Notes: a model not told the origin generated them from the letters alone. A stretch of 64,000 nucleotides of DNA from Euglena gracilis (GCA_039621445.1 CP154955.1:32471417-32535416), one strand, 5' to 3'. Positions 43,843-55,137 are shown, numbered from the stretch's first letter. Made by a program: numbers and translations.

Positions 43843-44373
43843 TACATATATACATACATACATACTACATATATACATACATACATGGATGCATACATAC
43901 ATGCATGCACGCATTCATGCAGGCAGGCAGGCAGGTATGTATGCACCTACCCACACACCCAGCCAGCCAGCCCCCCCCCCCGCAACCCACCAATGGGGGA
44001 GGGGCAAGGTCCGATGCTTTGAACCAATTTTTTTTGAATTATTTCTTTTTGTGTGAGTGATTTATTTTGTCTTCTCTTGTTATTCATTTTGTATTGTTGT
44101 TGTTAACATAATATGCAGTAGTGGGACCAGTGGTGTGCTGATGCGTAGGCGGAAGCCATCTCTCCGGTTGGCGAGGGGAGGGTGTGTGCCGTGCCACAGT
44201 ACGGACTCCGGCATCTGCTGACGGTCAAACAGGCGCAGTTGAGATGACAGACGAGGACACCCCTTAGCCCACAGTTTAAACCAGGGTCAGCCAAGTGCCC
44301 CTTCAATCAAGTTTACACGTGCATTTGTGTCGTTTGAAGACACCATACATGTGTACATGTTATTACCTTACAG
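42587..44373 (+). other. Intron with ACAT microsatellite
   Basis: No exon accepted. It contains poly-G/C patches and the 43676-43912 microsatellite, whose Tyr/Val/Cys/Met and Ile/His/Thr frames are artefacts. Confidence 0.45.
43676..43912 (+). repeat. Microsatellite (ACAT)n
   Basis: About 240 bases of ATAC/ACAT repeats with TATA and GCAT interruptions. Confidence 0.95.
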
Positions 44374-44435
44374 GTTACAGGATACAGGCGATTACCACAG
44401 AGAGGGTGTGCAACCTCTCTGATATGGAGGCCAAG
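44374..44435 (+). CDS. Exon: short segment
   Basis: Acceptor TATTACCTTACAG, donor GGCCAAG/GTGATA. After 2 bases encodes YRIQAITTERVCNLSDMEAK. Ends in phase 0, matching 45659. The preceding junction is not resolved. Confidence 0.5.
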
Positions 44436-44748
44436 GTGATACTTGCGGTGTTTCGTGTGACGGTTGCACTGTCCGGTGGCATCTCTGGGCAAGACGTCAG
44501 GCATGAGGCGCACGCAGACGCGACGTGGAAGGAGAGTGGGGAGTTTGGAAGGTGATGGGCAAGCCCCCCTTTTCGCTGGTTGGGCAGCAATGACAGGAGT
44601 GCTTTCTAACGATATGGCTGCGTGGCAGGCAGAGGGTTTGCTGCACCGGGAGGCTGAGTTACAGGGTATTCCCGCTGGCCACAGGATCACACCATTTGCA
44701 ATAGAATTGCAGTCAACCTCTGGAAGCCTGTATCTCATATCTGGTGGT

Positions 44749-45035
44749 GATAGGCGACCAAAGTCGAATTTAAGTTTTTTCTGTCGATTTGCGCATTTTG
44801 GCACACCAACCAAAATTCGATTTTAGCTGCAGGGGGTGAGAGCGAGAGCGAGCAGGATTGGACAAAATCCAGGCCGAAGAACACTTTTAGCCAGGCTTTC
44901 CCGGGAATTCTGTGTTTTTTTTGTTTTTCTTTTTGCGGTCGGCATGGTACAAAAAACCCTGGACATCCCCCCCCCAAAGTGAGAACACATCGACAAAAAC
45001 ACCAAAGTCCCGGTACCGCCACCCGCCATTTTGTG
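44749..45035 (+). mobile_element. Fragment of a CTTAG-end element (left part)
   Basis: Aligns with 9814-10150 of element A: GATAGGCGAC at the end, TTTAAGTTTTTT, a TTTGCGCA/ACACCAACC palindrome, GGTGAGAGCGAGAG, and AAAGTGAGAACACATCGACA followed by AAAACACCAAA. No right end found, so a truncated copy. Confidence 0.65.
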
Positions 45036-45658
45036 CGCTCTCCTCACCGGTGGTCGGCGGATGGCGGTGTCTCCCTCCCGGGGTTTCGACGCACTTTTTT
45101 TGCCGGCCTCGGATTTGCGTTTTGGGGTATTTGCCTGAGCGTGGGGAACAAAGGATGGGAGGCTTGGGGTGGATCCAATCGTGTCGCTAAACAGGGTCGC
45201 AGGGAAGTCCGGAGCGTTTGTGAAGGCCTGGGCAGGGTGAAGGGACAGTGCTCTGAAGGGGGAAGGGTCGGGAGTCTCCACCGAACTTGCAACAGGGATG
45301 TGTCCGCCCAAATTTTGTTGAATCGCCGAACTCTTGCAAGATTTTTCGGGGGGTTTCCTCTTCACAAGCTGTCCATGCGAAAATATTTTAAAAGTGTTTT
45401 TCTGCCCCTCCTTTCAGATTAGAGTAAATGTTCTGCTGCAAACCCATAAACTGTTGTGGACATGCTCCCCCCCCCCCAGGGGGGGAAGCCTCCGGGAAGG
45501 TACCACCTGATAGGTCGGCCCGGGGCGGCCCTGGCAACTGCCTATGATGCCAAACTCGCTATTCAGATTCCATAGTTTTTTAAAAGGGGAGGGAGAGTGG
45601 TTTAGGGATGGGATGTTCACAGCCACCTCCAAACGGGTTGTCTTATGTTTTTCCGCAG

Positions 45659-45685
45659 CTCTTGGATGCTAATGGCACACAGCCC
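45659..45685 (+). CDS. Exon: first half of an EF loop
   Basis: Acceptor TTTTTCCGCAG, donor AGCCC/GTTGTG, nine codons LLDANGTQP in phase 0. The DANGTQ piece followed by GVPFER in the next exon forms a split, degenerate EF loop. The open frame continues past the donor, so the end is not certain. Confidence 0.5.
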
Positions 45686-45798
45686 GTTGTGATGGAGACA
45701 AGTGGGTTGGAAGGAAGCACCCAAAGGAGCTGCACACAGCAACACATTCAGTTCGCAACACGTTCCAGACGTGCAATGAATGCATTCTGTCTCTACAG

Positions 45799-45873
45799 GG
45801 GGTACCCTTCGAGCGGGTGGCACAGCATTTCTATCCCCGCGTCAGCTGGGATATGATCAGACCTCTCCTTACG
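45799..45873 (+). CDS. Exon: EF-type module with F-x-x-L-F/Y-P motif
   Basis: Acceptor CTGTCTCTACAG, donor CTTACG/GTGTGT, 25 codons in phase 0. Encodes GVPFERVAQHFYPRVSWDMI and RPLLT. Aligns with VTFYKLLRRLFPRLSWLNLA at 59208 and three other exons: a hydrophobic-Phe pair at the loop end, a helix, then (L/F)(F/Y)P. Confidence 0.7.
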
Positions 45874-46225
45874 GTGTGTACGACAAAAATTTGGAGTGTT
45901 GGTGTGTTTTGGCACCGCGACATGGAATCCTCCCCTGAGTTTGATTGGCATTTTTGGCCACTTCAGGCACTTTTTGGCCCCTTTTTGGCCATCTTGTCTA
46001 TGGTTCCGAGTTATCTTTGCCAACAAATTTGAAGCTGGGGCAAAGTCCACACAATTTTTGGCAAATGGGGTCAACAGGTCAACCCGTTTTTTTTTTGATA
46101 TTTTGTTGAGTATTTGACTAACTAGTGACCACCCGGTGTGGATTGGCAAAAGAATATTTGTGTGTTGGCGTGTATCGGCGGGATGAGCAATTGTGTTTTG
46201 ATGTTTATCTTTGGTATACAGTCAG

Positions 46226-46306
46226 GAGAGGGCTGGCCGGGATCTGCCAGCAGTTCATTCAATGGCCCGCCCGCCACCAAGCCACATCTTTGCTGAGGAG
46301 TTCGCA
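46226..46306 (+). CDS. Exon: linker between EF-type modules
   Basis: Acceptor TATACAGTCAG, donor TTCGCA/GTATTC, 27 codons in phase 0: ERAGRDLPAVHSMARPPPSH then IFAEEFA. Phase agrees with both neighbours. No domain recognised. Confidence 0.6.
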
Positions 46307-46644
46307 GTATTCACACAAAGTTGTAAAAAAATATGTGAAACCTCCCTTTTGCTAGCCGTTGGTTTTTCCTGGGAATGATTTTCCATAAATTAAAAAAAAA
46401 TTATGTTAATGTTTTTTTTACATTTATGCTGATTCTCCGTGACATTGTGGTCGGATGTATACGCACATATATGCATATTTATCTTTATTTTCATTTCCTT
46501 TCGAATATTATTCATTCCATGGGAAAAAATATTGGGGCGCAAAGGCAGCGAAGCCAATGCAGAGGGGGAAATATTTTTTACCATTTTTTCCAAGCAGGAC
46601 ACTTCAGGGGAGGAGGTTAAGAACAGAATTTCTCAATATATGTG

Positions 46645-46678
46645 TGTATACATGTATATATATATATATATATACATG

Positions 46679-46717
<39 letters not shown>

Positions 46718-46722
46718 ATGCA
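46645..46722 (+). repeat. TA then TG microsatellite
   Basis: (TA)n with ACATG interruption running into (GT)n. Confidence 0.9.
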
Positions 46723-46745
46723 TACATATTTGGCAGCAACATCCT

Positions 46746-47035
46746 ATTTCCCCCCCGGGGGGGGGGGGGGGGCTAAGTAGAACCTCCAAGGGGGTCCGGG
46801 TGGCATCTCCCTCGTCCGACCATCTGGGGAAAGTCGGGGTTCTTTTGGGGTTTGGGTTATGGTTCTGACCAATTCCTGGGGGGCTCCCCCTTTTGGGAAT
46901 TTTGGGAGAGGTTCGGCCGCATTTCCGGCCGAGTCCGGCAGAAATTGGGTCTAATTGCGGTAAAATTACGATGGAAATGCGACCCAAAAATCTTTCGAAA
47001 TGGGTTACCCTACACTTCCGGCCTGAATATATATA
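46746..47035 (+). repeat. Dispersed repeat related to 38640-39100 (opposite strand)
   Basis: Shares long landmarks with the reverse complement of 38846-39085, including GGGGGCTCCCCCTTTTGGGA and ATGCGACCCAAAAATC. Begins with a CCCCCGGGG run. Confidence 0.65.
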
Positions 47036-47298
47036 TATAACCAACGGTATTTTGAGTGCCCATAAAAATGCTACATTCAAACTAACTTGAAAATGAGAAA
47101 AAAAGTCCGTGACCTCCTAAATTGCCTGAGTTATGAAGTTTTGTTTTGGCAACCACAGTTTTTTTGTCTAATTTTTGTTTTTCATGTTCACTGGATACAC
47201 AACAGTTGTGTTATTGGATTCAGCGGTGTCCAAGGGCTTTCAAAACTTTTGTTATGCTTGGGCGCAGGCAAATTGGACTGTCCACTTTTACGCCGCAG

Positions 47299-47426
47299 CT
47301 GGCCGAAGCCGAAGTATCAACCAGTTGGAACCTGCTCCTGAATTCCAACAAAGGCATGCCCCTAATCCAGGACCTGTACAGCCAATTCTGCAGCCTGGCG
47401 GAGATGGGGGCCAATGGAATGCTGCG
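47299..47426 (+). CDS. Exon: helical segment
   Basis: Acceptor TTTTACGCCGCAG, donor CTGCG/GTGTGC. Phase 0 to 2. Encodes LAEAEVSTSWNLLLNSNKGM, PLIQDLYSQFCSLAEMGANG and ML plus 2 bases. Its end joins in phase to 48833. An alternative acceptor at 47268 would add ten residues. No family recognised, but the composition is clearly protein-like. Confidence 0.7.
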
Positions 47427-48832
47427 GTGTGCCCTTTGGATGCAGATACCCCCCCTTTGCCCAACGACCACCCCCAAAATACCGACCACCCCCCGGCAGG
47501 TCAGGGGTTGCAGGTCAGGGGGTGCGTACGACCACCCCCTCCCCCCCCCTGGTCCGGGGTTGTAGGAACCCGGTCGGTGGGCAAGGGGGGGGGGTAGCTA
47601 TCACCGGCAATATGTAACAGACACAACAGCATCTGTCCCCCAAACAGAGGATATGGATATCCCTGATGGCTGCCTTCTGGCCCTCCACCTGCTGGCAGCT
47701 GGTTGTCGCCAGAGTTTTTTTTAAAAAATTTTGTGACTTGGGGGGGGGGGATGGGTGGGGGGGCGAATGGGTGCGGACCAGTGGACCCCCCGGGGTGGGA
47801 GGTTCGTGCGAGTGGGTACCTCGCCGAAGGCGGGGTTTTGGCACAAAGCGCCGAAAAAACTTTGTATTTAGTCTGACTAATTCACGTTTGATTTGTGCAA
47901 GTCAACTTTTCTGTGTTGAGTACAGACTAACCTAAGAAGGGCAGCTGAAAGTGCCTGATTTTTTTCCTGCTTTTGAAGGTGCAAAAATCGGCAAAAATGG
48001 ATTGAAATTTGGCTGTCCAGCTCAAATTTTGGGTAAAAAGATTTTTTTTTGTATACCCGGCAGCTTTGACGGCATTTTTTTGCAATTTTGAATTTTTCGG
48101 AACCCATTTCGATCCTGGAACAGGTCCAGTTCCACTTGAGGTCCACTATGGGAGCAGTAGCCAGCAACTTTTTTCCAGCCAACTCGAATCACCCAAAGTT
48201 GCCAAAATGCCCAAGTGAGGTTGTGAGGGAAAAGACTGAAACAGATCGCCATGAATCATTGTCCAATGAATGGGCCATTCCTGCAGGTGATCAGTGTGAA
48301 TTAAAAACCAAAAAAAAACCAAAACCAATACTCAAGCTCGGAACTGATCAACAAGAGATGCTTGAAGGGCTGGTTTTGTTAGCATGAACAGGTTACAATA
48401 GAATCAGAAGTGAATTTAAAGTCTGGGATATGTGGAGCACACGCCTCTCCGTTTTCCCAGAGACAGCCAAATACCTGAAATTGACATTTCCTCAAAGAAG
48501 GCATTGGCAATGCTTCTATTTAGACGACATAACATTGGCATTTAAATGATTTTTTTGTGTTTACCGCCTCCCCTGCAAAGTTATTTTGGAACCCGAAGCA
48601 TTAAGGCATTGCAAAGTGATTTGGGAGGGGATGTTTACAGGTAAGCGAACAATTGTATGTGCACCACAGTTTGGGGTTTTGTTTTCCAGCATTTAGCCTT
48701 TCAGAATTGATTTCATTGAATATGTCTAGTGCATCAGAGGGCATCAGAGATTGCACAGTGCACACCGTTTCCAGTTGGGTATTTAATTTTATTTGTTTGA
48801 TCCCCCTTCCCCCCTGATACCTTGTTCTGCAG

Positions 48833-48952
48833 ATTGTCTGCGCCCCCTGTGGATGGCCTAATGCTGGGCCCCTATTATTTGTCCTCCGACAGCTTCTGGG
48901 ACGAGGCAACGATCCAGCCAGACATGCGGGACGATGCCTTTCCCGAATACAC
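48833..48952 (+). CDS. Exon: acidic/aromatic segment
   Basis: Acceptor CCTTGTTCTGCAG, donor ATACAC/GTGTGC. One base completes Arg. Encodes LSAPPVDGLMLGPYYLSSDS, FWDEATIQPDMRDDAFPEY and 2 bases. Phase agrees with 47426 before and 54564 after, despite a 5.6 kb following intron. Confidence 0.7.
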
Positions 48953-49289
48953 GTGTGCCTGGAGAATGGGGGGGGGTCACAAGATTGAAGAGCCGCCAAA
49001 GAATCAGAACACCCTGGCAGGGGACCCGACCCCCGGGGGCTGGGACAGATGGAAGCCCTTCGGCTTTGTGGTTTGCGGGGGTCCTCGAGGGGGTCAGGTG
49101 GTGGGGGGGGGATCCAGACCATATGCTGTTCTGCTGATTTTTGGGCAGGTTTTGGGCCCAAGACAGCACAAATGCAACAAATGCATCAAAAAAAAATGAT
49201 ACAAAGCAAGGAAAATGTTCTGGAGGCCCAATTTCAGAACCTGGGATGCAACTCCTAATCCTGACACAACTTTTATGAGTATCCTCATT

Positions 49290-49710
49290 CTAAACCGAAA
49301 TTGTAGTGAGGGCCAGGGCCAGGGTTCGCTTTGCGAGAAAAGCGAAATACGGTTAGATGGGTTGTTCTAAAGGCTTCAAATCGTGTTTGATTATTTTCTT
49401 TGACTTTTTTCACTTTCGAGATGTTTTCAAAAAAATCGTTGCTTTTTTGGCCCAAAAGAGGCCGCAAACAGCAAGAAAATGGACAAAGAAAAACCAACGG
49501 TCCCACGGCGTTGCACGGGCTTGAGTGTCTTATTGACTTATTTTGATGATTTGTGAGCCCTTTGGAAAGCTATCTCCAAATACATATTTTCTTCTTTTTC
49601 TTATTTTTTTTCTTCTGGCAGAAAGGTGCTGTTGTACAGCCCCTTTTTGGGGATTTGGGTCCGGTGAGACGAGCTCAACTCAGGCTAGACGCAAAATTAC
49701 TCAGGTGGGT
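49290..49710 (+). repeat. Dispersed repeat, copy 1
   Basis: Homologous to 52340-52437 plus 53793-54060. Landmarks are GCGAAATACGGTTAGAT, GGGCTTGAGTG, TTTTGATGATTTGT, GCTATCTCCAAA and TCTGGCAGAAAGG followed by CTGTT. This copy lacks the element inserted in copy 2. Confidence 0.7.
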
Positions 49711-50569
49711 ATCGGGTTTTGCTGTTATGCCGATTTGGAGCAGATTTTAGTCCAAAACAGGTCAAAGATCAGGAATAACAAATGCATCAAAATTGCACAA
49801 ATCAAGCAAAATGACCGGAAGCGTATTTTTAGAACCCAGGGTGCAACTCTTGCTGGCACTCTCACAACTCTTCCTGGCACCACTCTTATGATTAACCGCA
49901 ATTTAAACTGAAATCGCTGTGAAAACGGCGCACCTGATCCGCACCTGAGTGAACCATCCACATCTAATTATATCATTGGGACCCCTCCTGGGGTCAGGAT
50001 TCTTTTTGACATCCCCTCCAGGGGAGAAGGGGGTCCCTCCACCCACCCACGCGGCCCGGCGCGGAACCCCCTGCGGGGGGAAGTGGGTGGGGGGATGTGG
50101 TCCAGTCCGGACCACAACATTGCTTCAGGTGTGTCCGACCCCCCCCCCCCCCGGGGGGCTGATTGACTGGTTTTATCAGAGTGGTAGACTGATTTTTGGC
50201 ACCAGACCCCCCCCCCCCGGGGTGGGGTGGGATAGGCCAGGATCTGCTGAAAGTGGCCACCTGGCATCGAGGCACCGGAAGGCATCCGATATCAATCCCT
50301 CCTGAAAAAAGGCCATTTTGAAGGGAAATTGGCTTGTTTTTTTTTGGCAGGCACCAGGGCCCAAAACTGACCCCCTGGGGGGTCTTCCTGCTATGGGCAG
50401 AGATTGGTAAAAAGAACACACACACGCCTGCACGCACGGTCAGTCTGTGTGTTTTCATATATCTGCATGTGTGCGTGTTTACATCTGTGCACACACAAAC
50501 ACACGTGTTTTATGTGTGTTCATGTGTGTGCTTTCACGCGAGGGTGTGGCTTTGGGTGTGGTGTGGGTC

Positions 50570-51690
50570 AAAACGGGTCAAAAGAAGTCGAAAAAATTTC
50601 TTTGTCCGGAACGATGTTTTTTGGTCTCCCGGACCCGAAAAGCCCGTTTTCGAGCCCAAAATGAGCGTTTTTTGCCCCCTGAGCCTTGTTTTTGGCCCGA
50701 AAGACATGGATTCTGGGTCAAAAACCGGTCGAAAAAATCGAAAATTGAGAATTTTTTCTGCCCGAAACCATGTGTTTTTGGTCTCCCAGACTCGGAAACC
50801 CTGTTTTTGAGCCCAAAATGAGCGTTTTTCGACCCTCCGGCGCCCCGTTTTGAGCCCGAAACCAATGGATTTTGGGTGAAAAATGTATGAGGTATGGGGG
50901 GTCGCTGAGCTCTTATCCCTTTATGGGTTAGAGCGAAGCTTACCCCTGGCGAAAACCCCACCCCTCGACCCCCCCCCCCCGGTCAGGGCCACCAGGAGAA
51001 CCGACGGATTATCACCATGATCCCGGCCCCGTTCCCAGAATTTTTTTTTCAGTCGCGAGCAATTTGATTTCTAGTTTTTGAACCACCTGGGTTTGACCCC
51101 CAACTCCCCGCCAGGCCCGCCCGAGTTATTCACGCGCGAAGGGGTCCAAACTGGGTAGGATCGCCCCCCCCCCCTTTTTAAGCCCCCCTTTGGACCATTT
51201 CGGGCCCAAAAATCGATATTTTCAAAATATCTCGAAAATGATGCAAAATCAAAGGAAATGTCCAGGCACCTGAATTGAAGCCCTTGGAACGCTCTATCTA
51301 CTGGTATTTTGATTTCCCCGCAACTCCCCGCCTAGCCCGAGATACGGCCGTTTTTCGGCCAATTTAGGCCATTTTGTACACTTTTTCCACTGTCCGTTTT
51401 CGGCCAAAAAAAAGTCAAAAAAATCGAAACGAATTTTTTTGACCGAAACGATGTTTTTTGGCCTCCCAGACCCGGAAAAACCTGTTTTTGAGCCGAAAAT
51501 GAGCGTTTTTCGACCCACCAGCGCCCCGTTTTGGGCCCAAACCCAATGGACTTTGGGTCATTTTCGGGTCAAAAAAGTCGAAAAAATCGAAAAGCCTTTT
51601 TTGCCCGAAACGATGTTCTTTGGCCTCCCGGACCCGGAAAAGGTGTTTTTTTGAGCCAAAAATGAGCGTTCCCCCCCGGCGCCCCGTTTT
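50570..51690 (+). repeat. Tandem/dispersed 125-bp unit, four copies
   Basis: The unit carries GGGTCAAAA, GTCGAAAAAATCGAAA, CCGAAACGATGTTTTTTGG, CTCCCGGACCCGGAAA and GAGCC(C/A)AAAATGAGCGTTTTT. Copies start near 50570, 50710, 51415 and 51550. Between the pairs lies an unrelated block (50900-51380). Open frames here are artefacts. Confidence 0.75.
50985..51180 (+). repeat. Dispersed repeat shared with 27585-27760
   Basis: Near-identical GGATTATCACCATGATCCCG, CCCCAACTCCCCGCCAGGCC and GGGGTCCAAACTGGGTAGGA in both. Confidence 0.8.
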
Positions 51691-52447
51691 GCGCACAAAA
51701 CCCTTGCATTTCAGTCAAAAGAGCTCCATGGAGTGGGCCGGTTTATATGGGAGGTTCAATGAAGTGGTGGATGCGCGCTTGTTAAAAGCTCTGCACTATT
51801 CAAAACCTGGTCATGGCCACTTTGTGCCATGACTCAGAACAGCTGACCTCAATATTATACTTGATGGAATCAACCCAAACGAAGCAATTACTGATGATTT
51901 TGTGGCTGCTTTTCTTAAAGCTGTTGTCCAATCTAGGTGGTAAAAGAGCTTCGTTTTTAATATTTCTGCCGTTGGATGTGATTCACAATTCAGATGAGGA
52001 GTGTGCATTGGTTTTCTGGACAGGTTTAGTGAAAAACCAGGAGATTTTTGGGTTGCACAAATAATCACGAATAATCACGAGTAATCACGAATCAGAATGG
52101 AGGGTCCCTAGCACGAATTTGTAGGAAAACCCGGTGGGTGGGGGAACCCCCTCCCCCCGTCTTAAAAAACCCCTGGGTCAGATGCCAGAAGAAAAAAATT
52201 GATTAAAATGCTTGATTTTTCACCATTTTTTAATCCAATTTTTGTTAATCCAAAACACCAAAAACATCGTCAAAAAACGTGCAACGTGCTTAAAACTGAG
52301 GAAAAGGGGCATTTTTTAAATCATTTTTCGATGCACAGCACCGGTCCCAACTCAAGCCAGGCATCACTTTGTGAGGAAAGCGGAATACGGTCAGATAGGT
52401 CGATGTGAGGGCTTTAAGTTGTGTTCGATTAAAGACGTGTTGTTTGG

Positions 52448-53782
52448 GGAAGGGTAGCCTGGCCGTGGGGAGGGGGGTTCTGGGGGGGGGTACGTACCAG
52501 GTACAACCCCCCCCACACTGGCGCCGACAAGGCCTATGTCTAAAAAGGTACGTACCCCCCAGGACCTGTGTGTACCTGTACAGGTACAAGCAGGTACACG
52601 ATAGGTACTGGGGGTACGTACCTGGTACGTACCCCCCAGGACCTGCGTGTACCTGTACAGGTACAGGTACACAACAAAAGGACTTGGTAACACAAGGGAT
52701 TTTGATATTTTGGGGCCCCACAACAATTGAGCAACAAAAGGGATTTGCCCCCAAAATGACTTGGTAACACAAGGGATTTTGTTATTTTGGGGCCCTCGAG
52801 CAGTTGGACAACAAAAGGGATTTGCCCCCCAAAATGACTTGGAAACACAAGGGATTTGCCCCCCAAACTGACTTGGAAACACAAGGGATTTTGTTATTTT
52901 GGGGCCCTCGAGCAGTTGGACAACAAAAGGGATTTGTCCCCCAAAACGATTTGGAAGCACAAGGTATTTTGTTATTTTGGGGCCCTCGAGCAGTTCAACA
53001 ACAAAGGGGATTTGTCCCCAAAACGACTTGGAAACACAAGGGATTTTGTTATTTCGGGGCCCTCCAACAATTGAGCAACAATGGGGATTTGCCCCCCAAA
53101 ATGACTTGGAAACACAAGGGATTTGCCCCCCAAAATGACTTGGAAACACAAGGGATTTTGTTATTTCGGGGCCCTCCAACAATTGAGCAACAAAGGGGAT
53201 TTGCCCCCCAAAATGACTTGGAAACACAAGGGATTTGCCCCCCAAAATGACTTGGAAACACAAGGGATTTTGTTATTTCGGGGCCCTCCAACAATTGAGC
53301 AACAAAGGGGATTTGCCCCCCAAAATGACTTGGAAACACAAGGGATTTGCCCCCCAAAATGACTTGGAAACACAAGGGATTTTGTTATTTTGGGGTCTCC
53401 AACAATTGTGTATCCCCCCAGGATCTGCGTGTACCTGTAAAGGTACAACAGGTACTGGGGGGGGTACGTACCTGTTTAGACATAGCCCTTGTCGGCGCCG
53501 GTGTGGGGAGGTACGTACCCCCTCTAGGACCTCCGTGTGCCCCCCCCCAGGACCTGCGTGTACCCCCCCCAGGACCTGTACAGGTACAACAGGTACTGGG
53601 GGGGTACGTACCTATTTAGACATGGGCCTTGTCGGCGCCGGTGTGGGGGGGGTATGTACCCCCCCAGGACCTGCGTGTACCCCCCCAGGATCTGGACAGG
53701 TACAACAGATACTGGGGGGGGGGGTTGTACCCCAGGTACGTACCCCCCCCAGGACCCCCCCCCCAGGCCCAGACCGGCACCC
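52448..53782. mobile_element. Inverted-arm element with tandem core and 10-bp flanking repeat
   Basis: TGTTGTTTGG lies directly outside both ends (52438-52447 and 53783-53792). The arms share GGTACGTACC, CACACTGGCGCCGACAAGG, TGTCTAAA and GTACCTGTACAGGTAC motifs in inverted order (about 52448-52690 and 53405-53782). Together with insertion in a dispersed repeat that has an unoccupied copy at 49290, this supports a mobile element. A 9-11-bp target duplication is typical of Mutator-like elements. No transposase. Confidence 0.7.
52690..53405 (+). repeat. Higher-order tandem repeat, 78 + 34 bp (112-bp period)
   Basis: A long unit (AAAATGACTTGGAAACACAA GGGATTTTGTTATTT...GGGGATTTGCCCCCC) alternates with a short unit lacking the middle. 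The 112-bp pair is repeated exactly near the 3' side (about 53097, 53209, 53321). Lack of stops gives long open frames on both strands. Confidence 0.9.
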
Positions 53783-54563
53783 TGTTGTTTGGACCAATTG
53801 GACCTTTTTTGCAGAAAGTCTGCAAAAAAACAACAACCAATTGTCCTGCGGATTCAGGGTGTAAGCGAGCCGTGGTGTTACCGGGGAAACTGAGTTGCAT
53901 GGGCTTGAGTTGTGTTATTGACCCGTTTTGATGATTTGTTAATCCTTTTGGAGAGCTATCTCCAAAAAACATTATTCTTTCTGGCAGAAAGGCGCTGTTT
54001 TACAGCCCCTTTTTTGGACTTGGGCCCGGTAAGACGAGCACAACCCGGGCTAGATTCGGGTTAGGAATGAGTATAACCTTTTTTATATGAACCATGGACC
54101 ATATGATATTTCTTGATTATAAGAGAAGTTCCCAGCATGGGAGTCAGTTCACACCGGAAAATTTGCTTCGCTCATTTGCCTTGGAAATGGATTTCCCTTG
54201 TGGTAAACTTCGCTCTTATTTGTAAAGGAATCAGAGGAATCAGAGCTCAATAAACCCTCTGGCCTGCTCCTGACAAACCGTAACCCGAAACCCAACCATT
54301 CTCCAAAACTAATTTTAACCCTAACTCGGAAATTGACGCACCGTCAATGTCAGAGCAACCCTGCATCGGAACCTGGGAGTTGGGGACCGGTCCCACTTGC
54401 ATCAGAGGGAGTGGGAACTCTTGCTGGGGGTGCCCTTTATTGCCAACACCGGGGTTCCGATTTTTATATAAAAAAAATCGTCTGATGCAGTTGAGCTCTC
54501 TGTATTGGCAAATGTCTGCTGCACGTTTGGGGTGTTGCCCCTCTCCGCGCCGTCCACCACCAG

Positions 54564-54636
54564 GGTGACCTTCGAGCAGGTGCTGCGAGCGCTCTTCCCC
54601 TCCATGCAGCCCGCGGCCGCCTGCTGCCTCGCCAAG
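54564..54636 (+). CDS. Exon: EF-type module, F-x-x-V-L-x-x-L-F-P
   Basis: Acceptor CCACCACCAG, donor GCCAAG/GTGCGG. One base completes Thr from 48952. Encodes VTFEQVLRALFPSMQPAAAC and CLAK. Same module as 45799, 55679, 59208 and 62515. VTF corresponds to positions 8-10 of an EF loop. Confidence 0.8.
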
Positions 54637-54723
54637 GTGCGGCCCCTTTGCAATCCGGTAGCGTTGCCGGCATCGGATGCCCGAGACTGGTTCACGGCGA
54701 TGTGCTTGTGTGGCTTTGTACAG

Positions 54724-54807
54724 TGCGGCCTCGATTTCTGGGAGTATGTGGAGCTTCGGAAGATGTTTGACGCGGAGGATGCAGACCGCTTCCAGATCGA
54801 CGCTTAC
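54724..54807 (+). CDS. Exon: helix and degenerate loop
   Basis: Acceptor GCTTTGTACAG, donor GCTTAC/GTGTGT, 28 codons in phase 0. Encodes CGLDFWEYVELRKMFDAEDA and DRFQIDAY. FDAEDADRFQID has EF-like acidic spacing without the central Gly. A consensus donor GTGAGT four bases later is an alternative but breaks phase with 54973. Confidence 0.75.
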
Positions 54808-54972
54808 GTGTGTGAGTGAGAGTGTGGGCGTGAGTGATTGCGGGAATCGGTGCATGGTGTGTGCCGGGGGGGATGAGGGTGTCCGTTCACAGTTGGGCCA
54901 GTCTGGGTGATTTTTATCCAAAAGTTTAATTCCTTTTAAATGTCCAACGAGATACGTCCCCGCCTGCTGCAG

Positions 54973-55051
54973 GATTTCCTCCACCTGCCTCCCCACCGAG
55001 GGGTACATTGGAACCTCCACATCTTTCTCCAGGCAGACACTGAGAAGACTG
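54973..55051 (+). CDS. Exon: helix and first half of an EF loop
   Basis: Acceptor CGCCTGCTGCAG, donor GACTG/GTGTGT. Phase 0 to 1. Encodes DFLHLPPHRGVHWNLHIFLQ and ADTEKT plus 1 base. Joined to 55679 the loop reads DTEKTGRLSFNQ, with Asp1, Glu3, Thr5, Gly6, Leu8 and Phe10 in EF register and Gln at 12. An intron therefore interrupts the loop at the Gly. Confidence 0.75.
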
Positions 55052-55063
55052 GTGTGTTTTGCA

Positions 55064-55102
55064 TGTGTTGTGTGCGTGCATGCATGCATGCGTGCGTGCG
55101 TG

Positions 55103-55137
<35 letters not shown>

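Larger units (their letters stand above)
48953..54563 (+). other. Intron of 5.6 kb filled with repeats
   Basis: Contents in order: a direct duplication (49160-49310 and 49735-49910), a dispersed repeat (49290-49710), a poly-C/G patch (50125-50225), TG-rich DNA (50420-50560), a four-unit tandem repeat (50570-51690), a repeat shared with 27.6 kb (50985-51180) and the MULE-like element (52448-53782) inside a second copy of the 49290-49710 repeat. No exon recognised. Confidence 0.55.

Noticed and set aside
43531-44060. Long Tyr/Val/Cys/Met and Ile/His/Thr frames on both strands
   Set aside because: Produced by the ACAT microsatellite.
52391-53263. 290-codon minus-strand open frame with repeated FGGQIPFV/SLVFPSHFGG units
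   Set aside because: It is the stop-free antisense of the 112-bp tandem repeat; the plus strand is equally open, and there is no splice or start context.
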